Source: Acholeplasmatales bacterium (GTDB lineage: Bacteria > Bacillota_I > Bacilli_A > Acholeplasmatales > Anaeroplasmataceae). Taken from it: a stretch of 5,144 nucleotides of DNA. Positions 1 to 5,051 of the stretch are shown piece by piece. How positions within the stretch are numbered: the first letter of the stretch is position 1; the number at the start of each line of letters is the position of its first letter. The notes below the pieces were generated by a model. The model did not search any database, had not been told where the DNA came from, and worked only from the letters and a program-made list of their open reading frames with translations. A program made the translations under genes and the position numbers. The stretch is from NCBI GenBank assembly GCA_017388605.1, contig JAFPIE010000248.1, positions 1-5,144 on the forward strand. Direction: 5' to 3'.

Positions 1-353
1 ACTAAATAATTGGGATTATATTTTTTTAAATAATCTAAAATTCTACTTAATACATTCGAATTTATATATTCGTCATCTGCATCCATAAACATTATGAATG
101 GCTCATCCGTAGAATCGATTCCCCTTTGTCTTGTAAGACCTGGTCCTAAATTCTTATCATTCCTTAAATAGATAATATTTAATTTTTCATAATTCATTAA
201 AAATTCATTGGATAAAATACAAGTTGATGCATCATTTATAATCGTAACCTGAATATCGTTAAAATCGATATTCTTTTGATTCATAATAGAATCTAATAAA
301 TTTTTAATTGTATGTTCATCCTCCATATATTGTGGAATGATAATATCTAGCAT
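1..353 (-). CDS. Family 2 glycosyltransferase, C-terminus cut by window edge
   Basis: This is the N-terminal 117 codons of a GT-A fold glycosyltransferase, which moves a sugar from a nucleotide-sugar donor onto an acceptor, usually a surface glycan or lipid. The protein opens with a beta strand typical of GT2 enzymes (LDIIIPQY, residues 2-9). IINDAS (38-43) is the usual nucleotide-binding strand end, NLGPGLTRQRGID (68-80) is the conserved helix start, and FMDADDEY (89-96) carries the metal-binding DxD motif at D91-D93. The ATG at 351-353 is chosen because GGGAG lies six bases upstream (minus strand, 360-364). It starts 14 bases after the stop of the TIM-barrel gene, so the two are probably one operon. 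The acceptor specificity and any C-terminal membrane segments lie outside the window and cannot be judged. The family call is firm; the substrate is unknown. Confidence 0.9.
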   Translation of the reverse strand, partial: MLDIIIPQYMEDEHTIKNLLDSIMNQKNIDFNDIQVTIINDASTCILSNEFLMNYEKLNIIYLRNDKNLGPGLTRQRGIDSTDEPFIMFMDADDEYINSNVLSRILDYLKKYNPNYL

Positions 354-367
354 AAATATCTCCCATT

Positions 368-1138
368 CTAAATCTTAATAAAGCCTTTATCTATACAATA
401 TTCTATAGAGGCTACTGCTTTATTATAATCTGATATTTCAATTAAAACTGTGGTTTTATCATCTAATTGGCTTATATATTCAAATACCTTTTTAAAATCA
501 ATAGAGCCCTTACCAATCTCATCATGAGAATCTATAGTACCATCATTATCATTGATATGAATATGCTTAATATAAGGCTTAAGAATAGAAAACCAAATAT
601 CTAAGCTTGTATTTGAAATATTTGCGTGTGCAAAATCAAGGCAAACACCAATTCTATCATGATTCATTTCTTTTACTAAATCTCTTAGTAAATAAGGGTC
701 TAAATCAAACATATTCTCAATATAGATTTCTAAATTAGGGAATTCCTCTATTAAGGATAAATAAGCCTTCTTATTATATTCAATCCATCTTCTTCTATAT
801 TTTAAATCCTTCATCCAGGTAATATAGTTCGTATGGAAGATTACTCCCTTACAGTTGAGCCGACTCGCAATCTCTAGCGATTTTTTAACTCTATCATAGG
901 AGATTTCTTGAATCCTTTGATCGATAGAATCTAATACAATATCAAAGAATGCGCCATGAAGAGTATCCATAGTACGATTACATTTTTTATATTCATCTAT
1001 GATACTAGATATCTTATTCTCATCATCTAAGGTATCTGGAATAAAAAATTCATTATATTCAAATCCTAAATGGTATTTTTTAGATAATTCTATATATTTT
1101 TCCTTTTCCTTAAGATTTGGAATAACAAAATATCGCAT
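368..1138 (-). CDS. Xylose-isomerase-like TIM-barrel protein (sugar phosphate isomerase/epimerase type)
   Basis: The 256-residue protein matches the AP-endonuclease-2/xylose-isomerase-like TIM-barrel superfamily in length and motif order. Candidate metal ligands sit at the ends of successive strands: LHGAFFD (H61), VIFHTNY (H102), IYIENMF (E141), VCLDFAHA (D168, H171), the HIHINDNDG to DSHDEIGKG stretch (H194, D197, H205) and VLIEISD (E234). Members isomerise or epimerise sugars and inositols, or act as endonuclease IV. The short length and IENMF/GKGSIDF motifs favour a sugar isomerase/epimerase or a related uncharacterised group over DNA repair. It is a cytosolic enzyme with no signal peptide. 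The ATG at 1136-1138 follows a strong GAGGTGAG site (1144-1151). It is the first gene of an operon with a glycosyltransferase, which hints at making or remodelling a sugar for a surface glycan; that role is inference. The exact substrate cannot be named. Confidence 0.85.
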   Translation of the reverse strand: MRYFVIPNLKEKEKYIELSKKYHLGFEYNEFFIPDTLDDENKISSIIDEYKKCNRTMDTLHGAFFDIVLDSIDQRIQEISYDRVKKSLEIASRLNCKGVIFHTNYITWMKDLKYRRRWIEYNKKAYLSLIEEFPNLEIYIENMFDLDPYLLRDLVKEMNHDRIGVCLDFAHANISNTSLDIWFSILKPYIKHIHINDNDGTIDSHDEIGKGSIDFKKVFEYISQLDDKTTVLIEISDYNKAVASIEYCIDKGFIKI

Positions 1139-1161
1139 AGAAACTCACCTCAACTAATATA

Positions 1162-1183
1162 CTAATTATATAATTATAATTAG
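1162..1183. promoter_or_regulatory. Perfect 9-bp dyad over the -10 region, candidate operator
   Basis: CTAATTATA (1162-1170) is followed by a four-base spacer (TAAT) and its exact reverse complement TATAATTAG (1175-1183). It covers the -10 element and most of the spacer of the minus-strand promoter, where a bound repressor would block RNA polymerase. The arms are almost all A/T, so part of the symmetry could be chance. No regulator gene is nearby to pair with it. Confidence 0.4.
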
Positions 1184-1193
1184 ATTTTTTCAA
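1165..1193 (-). promoter_or_regulatory. Sigma-A promoter of the isomerase-glycosyltransferase operon
   Basis: On the minus strand TTGAAA (1188-1193) and TATAAT (1165-1170) are separated by exactly 17 bases, close to the full vegetative consensus. Transcription should begin near 1158, about 20 bases before the ATG, just leaving room for the GAGGTGAG ribosome site. The -10 is part of a perfect dyad (separate entry). Confidence 0.8.
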
Positions 1194-1227
1194 ATACATT
1201 TATGATAATATATGGCTTTTTCTATAA

Positions 1228-1257
1228 TTTACAAAAGGAAATAGATTATGGTAAAAT
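1228..1257 (+). promoter_or_regulatory. Probable promoter of the channel-CNBD operon
   Basis: TTTACA (1228-1233) and TAAAAT (1252-1257) are separated by 18 bases, giving a predicted transcription start near 1264. This lies inside the longest possible reading frame of the channel gene. It is therefore an argument for the downstream ATG at 1289 as the true start, with the AGAAAGG site at 1271-1277 in the leader. Confidence 0.55.
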
Positions 1258-1288
1258 AGTAGATAAACGAAGAAAGGCATTAATTGGT

Positions 1289-2443
1289 ATGGAAAAATTC
1301 AAAATGATTTGGAAAAAATTTCATATTACCGCTTTATTCATCGTAATTTCCGTTTATCTTCTACTGGTTACCCTATTATATTTTGTACTGAAGTGGAATG
1401 ATGTTGTAGGTGCAAATGGAAAGCCCTATACATTCTTAGATGTATTAATATTTAATGTTGTAACCCTAGCAGGAAATGATTATGAATTCGTAGACAATAA
1501 TCAAACAAGGCTATTAGGTATTATCTTCTTAGCCTTTGGTACGATTGCTATATCTATGTTTACTGGTTATATTTCCTCTGCGTTTGTAGAAAAAAGATTA
1601 AATCAAGAAAGGTCGATAAAGAAAATGCAGCAAATGAAAAACCATATTCTTATACTAGGATATAAAAATGATTTAAAGGCATTAATCCTAGATATTATAA
1701 GAAAAAATGATAAATTAAAAATGGAGGATATCATTTTAATTAATAATCTAGAGCAGGAAAAGCTAGATTTAATTAAAGAGGATAAGGACTTCAAGAATCT
1801 AAATATATTAAAGGGTGATTATACGATTGAGCAAACCTTATTAAATGCGAATGTTAAGGAAGCATCCAAGGTTTTAATCATCGGTGAAAATATCGAAAGC
1901 CTAGATGATGAATTAATTGATTCTAGAATCTTTGTTACGGCATTAATGGTAAGAAATTTAAATTCAAAATGCCATATATGCTGTGAGGTAAGAACGAAAA
2001 GATATAGAGATTACCTTTTACAGCAAAATTGTGCTGAGGTTGTTTATTCAGAGGAATATACAAGATATATACTATCTACCTCTACGAACTATAGTGGTAT
2101 GTCCAAGGTTATGTCTTCCTTCTTAGATAATGGAGATGGAACAAGTGTTCAAATCATTAAAATTGAAGATCAATGGGTTGGAAAGAAATATAAGGAATTA
2201 TTTGATTATTATAAAAATGAAAAGAAATATTTATTAATTGGTGTCTTAGAAAACATGGGTGTAGAAAAGGAGCTTAAGCATCAGATTTTATCCGATGCAC
2301 AAAAATCTACAAACTATGGTGAAATCATTCAAAAGATGAAAAACATTAAAAATATTGAGATGAATAATCCAAAATTAAATCCACAGGATGATTTCATATT
2401 AGATAAGAATATGGGAGCAATCATTTTAGGGGAGGAGAAATAA
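1289..2443 (+). CDS. Two-helix potassium-channel-like protein with C-terminal RCK (TrkA-N/TrkA-C) region
   Basis: This 384-residue membrane protein looks like one subunit of a tetrameric RCK-gated cation channel. A short basic N-terminus (EKFKMIWKKF) leads into TM1 (about 12-34). A pore-helix segment (48-58) and filter-like TLAGND (59-64) follow, then TM2 (about 75-99). After a charged linker, HILILGYKND (119-128) opens a Rossmann-type RCK-N domain running to about 260 (LINN, LKGDYT and VLIIGEN are its strand ends). An RCK-C-like domain fills about 285-380. The filter is not the canonical TVGYGD, so ion selectivity is uncertain. The Rossmann glycine motif is also reduced to a single clear glycine (G124). 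The frame is open back to an ATG at 1202, but that start has no ribosome site and lies upstream of the likely promoter, so the ATG at 1289 is preferred (AGAAAGG, 11-base spacing). The stop overlaps the start of the CNBD gene, suggesting coupled translation. Confidence 0.85.
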   Translation: MEKFKMIWKKFHITALFIVISVYLLLVTLLYFVLKWNDVVGANGKPYTFLDVLIFNVVTLAGNDYEFVDNNQTRLLGIIFLAFGTIAISMFTGYISSAFVEKRLNQERSIKKMQQMKNHILILGYKNDLKALILDIIRKNDKLKMEDIILINNLEQEKLDLIKEDKDFKNLNILKGDYTIEQTLLNANVKEASKVLIIGENIESLDDELIDSRIFVTALMVRNLNSKCHICCEVRTKRYRDYLLQQNCAEVVYSEEYTRYILSTSTNYSGMSKVMSSFLDNGDGTSVQIIKIEDQWVGKKYKELFDYYKNEKKYLLIGVLENMGVEKELKHQILSDAQKSTNYGEIIQKMKNIKNIEMNNPKLNPQDDFILDKNMGAIILGEEK

Positions 2444-2934
2444 TGGATATTATAGAAAAGAAAAGTATATTAAAAAAATTTCCTCTTCTATCTACCATAG
2501 ATGATAAGGATTTAGAGGCACTAGCCTCTATGGTTTTAGAAGAGGAATTTAATGAAGGGGATGTCATCATTAAGGAAAATGATATCGATACGACTATGTA
2601 TTTATTGATAGAGGGTACTGTTGATGTCATTAAAACAACCATCTACAATGAAGAATTTGTTTGTGCAACCCTAAAGGATGAAATGCATATCATATTCGGT
2701 GAAATGGCCTTAATTGATAAGGATAAAAGATCCGCAACTGTGATAGCGAAAACAAATTGTAAAACCTTCTCTCTATCGAGTGATGACTTCAATACCTTCT
2801 GCGAGGAATACCCTAAGGGTGCAGTTAAGCTTTTAAAGCTAATGAATAAAAATATCATTCGGAATTTAAGAAGCGAAAATGAAAATTTAAAGCTTATTTA
2901 TCAGGCTTTAATTGAAGAAATTGAATTCAATTAA
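2443..2934 (+). CDS. Stand-alone cyclic-nucleotide-binding-domain protein
   Basis: The 163-residue protein is almost entirely one CNBD. It begins with an N-terminal helix (KKSILKKFPLLSTIDDKDLEAL), then a beta-roll (FNEGDVIIKENDIDTTMYLLIEGTVDVI, 36-63). The phosphate-binding cassette FGEMALIDKDKRSATV (85-100) keeps the glutamate (E87) and arginine (R96) that normally hold the ribose and cyclic phosphate. A C-terminal helix (about 125-160) follows. No winged-helix DNA-binding domain follows, as there would be in CRP/FNR regulators, so it is not a transcription factor of that type. Its ATG overlaps the channel stop by one base (TAATG) and a GGGGAGGAG ribosome site (2429-2437) lies inside the channel gene. 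This arrangement suggests it is a soluble regulatory partner of the channel. Ligand binding is well supported by the cassette; the partner and the actual nucleotide are inference. Confidence 0.9.
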   Translation: MDIIEKKSILKKFPLLSTIDDKDLEALASMVLEEEFNEGDVIIKENDIDTTMYLLIEGTVDVIKTTIYNEEFVCATLKDEMHIIFGEMALIDKDKRSATVIAKTNCKTFSLSSDDFNTFCEEYPKGAVKLLKLMNKNIIRNLRSENENLKLIYQALIEEIEFN

Positions 2935-2960
2935 AAAAATCATCCGCAGATGATTTTTTT
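2933..2960. terminator. Bidirectional intrinsic terminator between CNBD gene and asnA
   Basis: ATCATC (2939-2944) pairs with GATGAT (2949-2954) around a CGCA loop, and flanking A and T runs (2933-2938, 2955-2960) extend the stem to 12 bp. A run of T follows on the plus strand, and the A run gives a U tract on the minus strand. It can therefore stop both the channel operon and the convergent asnA transcript. It begins on the stop codon of the CNBD gene. Confidence 0.85.
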
Positions 2961-2964
2961 ATTT

Positions 2965-3972
2965 TTATAATAATGTAATTCCGTTTTCCTCTAATACCTT
3001 TAGATCATTATCGTCCCATACACTAGATTGAACCTCACCAATATGAGCCTTTCTTAGCATGAACATACATAATCTAGATTGACCGATACCACCACCAATA
3101 GTAAGTGGTAATCTCTTATTTAGGATATCCTGTACATATGGGTTTTCCATCTTGAATTCCTCACCCTTAGCCTTAAGCTGGCTTACAATAGATTTTTCAT
3201 CTACACGAATACCCATAGAAGAAATTTCAAAGGCGATATCAAGTACATCATAATAAAGTAGGATATCTCCATTTAGGCTCCAATCATCATAATCGGCAGC
3301 TCTACCATCGTGAGGCTCTCCATTCGATAATTTTCCACCAATACCAAGTAAGAAGACTGCCTTCTTCTCTTTACAAATTAGATATTCTCTTTCCTGTGGT
3401 GTTTTATCAGGGTATCTTTGTAATAATTCCTCTGAGGTAATGAAATAAATATCCTGTGGTAATTCATTATATAAATGAGGGTGTACCATAGATACCTTAT
3501 GCTCAAGCTCTAAAATAACAGAATAAATATCCTTAACCGTCTTTCTTAGGAAGACCTCATTTCTATCGTCTCTATCAATAATCTTTTCCCAGTCCCACTG
3601 GTCAACATAAGCACTATGTAGGGTATCTAAATCCTCATCTCTTCTTATCGCATTCATATCCGTATATAATCCTGTATGAGGGATAAATTGATAGCGTGCA
3701 AGCGCATGACGCTTCCATTTTGCTAAAGATTGTACAATTTCAACTTCGGATTCAATATTCTTAATATCAAAATTTACTCTTCTTTCGTATCCATTTAAAT
3801 TATCATTTAAGCCTGTTTTAGGAAATACGAATAAAGGAGCTGAAACTCTTGTTAAATTTAATTTATCTGCAAGTAATCTTTCAAATGTATCCTTTACAAA
3901 TTTAATGGCAATTTCTGTATCTAATAATCCTAATTCTGATTTATAATCCTTTGGTATAATTAATCTTTTCAT
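2965..3972 (-). CDS. asnA: Aspartate-ammonia ligase (asparagine synthetase A)
   Basis: This enzyme makes asparagine from aspartate, ammonia and ATP, releasing AMP and pyrophosphate. It is built on a class II aminoacyl-tRNA-synthetase fold and acts in the cytosol, usually as a dimer. At 335 residues it is full length (the E. coli enzyme is about 330). Family signatures are intact: TGLNDNLNGYERRV (53-66), LHSAYVDQWDWEK (118-130), AVFLLGIGGKLSNGEPHDGR (205-224) running on to ADYDDW (226-231), and LPLTIGGGIGQSRLCMF (288-304) as the motif-3-like ATP site. The last stretch HIGEVQSSVWD is also typical. The ATG at 3970-3972 has a strong GGAGGG site six bases upstream (3979-3984). It is transcribed alone: a terminator closes it at 2933-2960 and another separates it from the hydrolase gene upstream. 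A dyad overlaps its promoter. The identification is secure. Confidence 0.98.
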   Translation of the reverse strand: MKRLIIPKDYKSELGLLDTEIAIKFVKDTFERLLADKLNLTRVSAPLFVFPKTGLNDNLNGYERRVNFDIKNIESEVEIVQSLAKWKRHALARYQFIPHTGLYTDMNAIRRDEDLDTLHSAYVDQWDWEKIIDRDDRNEVFLRKTVKDIYSVILELEHKVSMVHPHLYNELPQDIYFITSEELLQRYPDKTPQEREYLICKEKKAVFLLGIGGKLSNGEPHDGRAADYDDWSLNGDILLYYDVLDIAFEISSMGIRVDEKSIVSQLKAKGEEFKMENPYVQDILNKRLPLTIGGGIGQSRLCMFMLRKAHIGEVQSSVWDDNDLKVLEENGITLL

Positions 3973-4002
3973 AAGGATCCCTCCAAAAAATAATTTACGA
4001 CT

Positions 4003-4031
4003 ATTTTATCACAAAATAATTGTGATGAAAA
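4003..4031 (-). promoter_or_regulatory. asnA promoter with extended -10
   Basis: On the minus strand TGATAAAAT (4003-4011) is an extended -10 (TGN plus TAAAAT). A weak -35, TTTTCA (4026-4031), lies 17 bases upstream. Transcription would begin near 3996, giving a leader of about 24 bases, too short for a T-box or other riboswitch. Control is therefore more likely at initiation. Confidence 0.6.
4008..4026. promoter_or_regulatory. Perfect 7-bp dyad over the asnA promoter, candidate operator
   Basis: ATCACAA (4008-4014) and TTGTGAT (4020-4026) form a perfect inverted repeat with a five-base centre, lying between and over the -10 and -35 of asnA. The arms contain G and C in an otherwise nearly pure A/T stretch, making chance less likely. 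The arm order (TCACA first, TGTGA second) is the reverse of a CRP site, and it does not match the GlnR/TnrA pattern. The regulator is unknown. Confidence 0.5.
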
Positions 4032-4116
4032 GAATATTATTAAATTAAATGAAGAAAAATCAATATTTTTTTGAATAAAAAACAAAAAATGGAATATTTT
4101 TTGAACGAATTAAGAA
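4032..4116. other. AT-rich spacer between asnA promoter and hydrolase terminator
   Basis: This stretch is nearly pure A/T with no credible reading frame. It holds an imperfect direct repeat, AATATTTTTTTGAA (4062-4075) and AATATTTTTTGAA (4093-4105), 31 bases apart. It may help promoter opening or act as an upstream element for asnA, but nothing firmer can be supported. Confidence 0.35.
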
Positions 4117-4139
4117 AAGAGGGTATTCCTTACCCTCTT
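4117..4139 (-). terminator. Intrinsic terminator of the hydrolase gene
   Basis: The minus strand forms a 9-bp stem from AAGAGGGTA (4131-4139) and TACCCTCTT (4117-4125) with a five-base loop, followed by a short T run (4115-4118). The stem includes the last sense codons and the stop codon of the hydrolase gene, so the terminator is embedded in the coding end. The short U tract suggests moderate strength. Confidence 0.65.
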
Positions 4140-4744
4140 ATATATGGATTATATAATTTTTCATTCTTTATAGTTGTTTTAGGACCATGTCCTGGGTATA
4201 CAATATAATCCTCCGGATAATAGTTTATAATTCGATTTAAGGATTTTAAAATATCTGTATAGGAGCCTGTTGGAAAATCTGTTCTACCACAAGATCCCAT
4301 AAATAGGGTATCTCCACTAAATACATAATTTAAAAAGCTAATACATATAGAGCCCTTTGTATGCCCCTTTGTATGTAATATTTTAAATTTATAGCCAATA
4401 AGATCTATTTCATCTAAATCATTTAATAAATGAACATTTAAATCTCCTATAGAATATGGGCATACTCTTCCAAACATATCATATAAGGATGCCAGACTAT
4501 CATATAAGGAATCACTATCTAGCTTATGAATATAAATAGGTAAATCTAGGAAATATTCGATTCCATCGATATGATCAATATGGGCATGAGTAATAAATAT
4601 AGCCTTTGGAATATAATTTTCCTTAATATATTTAGCTGCATCCTTATATCCTAAGCCTGGGTCTATAAGTACACATTCCTTTTTCTCATTCGATATAATA
4701 TAGCTATTGGTATCTAGTTGCCCTGTTGTTATACATTCGATCAT
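4130..4744 (-). CDS. Glyoxalase II-like metallo-beta-lactamase-fold hydrolase
   Basis: The 204-residue protein is a compact MBL-fold hydrolase of the small glyoxalase II-like group (YcbL type), a cytosolic enzyme that probably cleaves a thioester. The zinc ligands are all present: THAHIDHIDG (H53, H55, D57, H58), HTKGHTKGS (H128), FSGDTLF (D145) and YPGHGPKT (H186). The start TGQLDTNSYII...VLIDPGLG and the block MGSCGRTDFPTGSYTDILKSL (149-169) are typical of the group. It lacks the C-terminal substrate domain of full glyoxalase II, as usual for this subfamily. The frame is open six codons further to a TTG at 4760-4762, but that start has no ribosome site. The ATG at 4742-4744 gives the family's normal N-terminus, although its own site (GTGAG) is weak. 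No good promoter is seen upstream; the IS110 element begins roughly 80 bases away. The exact substrate is unknown. Confidence 0.93.
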   Translation of the reverse strand: MIECITTGQLDTNSYIISNEKKECVLIDPGLGYKDAAKYIKENYIPKAIFITHAHIDHIDGIEYFLDLPIYIHKLDSDSLYDSLASLYDMFGRVCPYSIGDLNVHLLNDLDEIDLIGYKFKILHTKGHTKGSICISFLNYVFSGDTLFMGSCGRTDFPTGSYTDILKSLNRIINYYPEDYIVYPGHGPKTTIKNEKLYNPYIRG

Positions 4745-4803
4745 AGTCTCACGTATAATCAATTTAGATAGGTTTGATATCTTATTGATTACTTTTCCTT
4801 TCT

Positions 4804-4840
4804 ACCTAACTTAATAGGTTATTTCATCTAATAATAGATG
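4804..4840. repeat. Two small adjacent inverted repeats near the IS110 left boundary
   Basis: ACCTA/TAGGT (4804-4808 with 4815-4819, six-base loop) is followed by CATCTA/TAGATG (4825-4830 with 4835-4840, four-base loop). IS110 elements often insert in or beside small dyads and may carry subterminal ones. These could belong to the target or to the element tip; the boundary is not visible in this window. Confidence 0.4.
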
Positions 4841-4847
4841 TTATAAT
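4839..4847 (+). promoter_or_regulatory. Extended -10 element of the IS110 left end (bridge RNA promoter)
   Basis: TGTTATAAT (4839-4847) is a perfect extended -10: TGN followed by consensus TATAAT. No good -35 lies 16-18 bases upstream (TTATTT at 4819-4824 at best). In IS621 a full promoter is known to form when the right end joins the left end in the excised circle, and the layout here would suit that. Transcription should begin at about 4854, at the foot of the first hairpin. Confidence 0.6.
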
Positions 4848-4853
4848 AAAATT

Positions 4854-5023
4854 GCACTGTGGATCCTTTTCTGTTTTCTTAAGGCAGTTATCCTGACCTT
4901 TTTGAGGTGATTATTACCACAGTCTTTTTTCTAATTTTGATTCGGTTAATTAAGGCTTAAATGACCTTTCATGAAGAACGTGAATAAATGATTAGAGAGC
5001 TTACTGTGGATGACCAAGTGCAC
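4854..5023 (+). ncRNA. Candidate IS110 bridge RNA (two-loop guide RNA)
   Basis: Established for IS621 and relatives: a non-coding RNA of about 177 nt from the left end guides the recombinase through a target-binding loop and a donor-binding loop. Seen here: hairpin 1 has a perfect 7-bp stem (ACTGTGG 4856-4862 with CCACAGT 4917-4923) and a probable inner stem (4863-4869 with 4904-4911). Hairpin 2 has a long stem (4927-4943 with 4982-4999; 16 pairs including three G-U, one mismatch, one bulge) around a 38-base loop. Both loops carry TTAAGGC (4879-4885, 4950-4956) followed by TGACCTTT (4894-4901, 4962-4969). TGCACT (4853-4858) can pair with AGTGCA (5017-5022), closing the whole. By analogy loop 1 would be target-binding and loop 2 donor-binding. 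The 3' end is an estimate, since there is no terminator before the recombinase gene. Confidence is good for a structured RNA and moderate for the exact ends. Confidence 0.65.
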
Positions 5024-5051
5024 AAATATTTATTTTTGGAGGTGTCATACT

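Noticed and set aside
1202..1288. 29-residue N-terminal extension of the channel protein
   Set aside because: The upstream ATG has no ribosome site and lies before the likely promoter (1228-1257); the protein from 1289 begins normally for a two-helix channel.
1603..1794. 63-codon open frame on the minus strand
   Set aside because: It lies antisense inside the RCK region of the channel gene, has no ribosome site, and its serine/isoleucine/phenylalanine-rich product is typical of a shadow of AT-rich coding sequence.
2421..2858. Two open frames on the minus strand opposite the CNBD gene
   Set aside because: Both are antisense to a strongly conserved domain, have low-complexity serine-rich products, and lack ribosome sites or family motifs.
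4008..4026. CRP-type operator linked to the CNBD protein
   Set aside because: The half-sites are in the reverse order to a CRP site, and the CNBD protein in this window has no DNA-binding domain.
3973..4129. T-box or other riboswitch upstream of asnA
   Set aside because: The predicted leader is only about 24 bases, and no T-box sequence or antiterminator-like structure is visible in the spacer.
4745..4762. Six-codon N-terminal extension of the hydrolase from a TTG start
   Set aside because: There is no ribosome site before the TTG, and the ATG at 4744 gives the usual family N-terminus.
4804..4840. CRISPR repeats or a phage attachment site
   Set aside because: There are only two small unrelated dyads with no repeated unit and spacer pattern, and the neighbouring recombinase is IS110, not a phage integrase.
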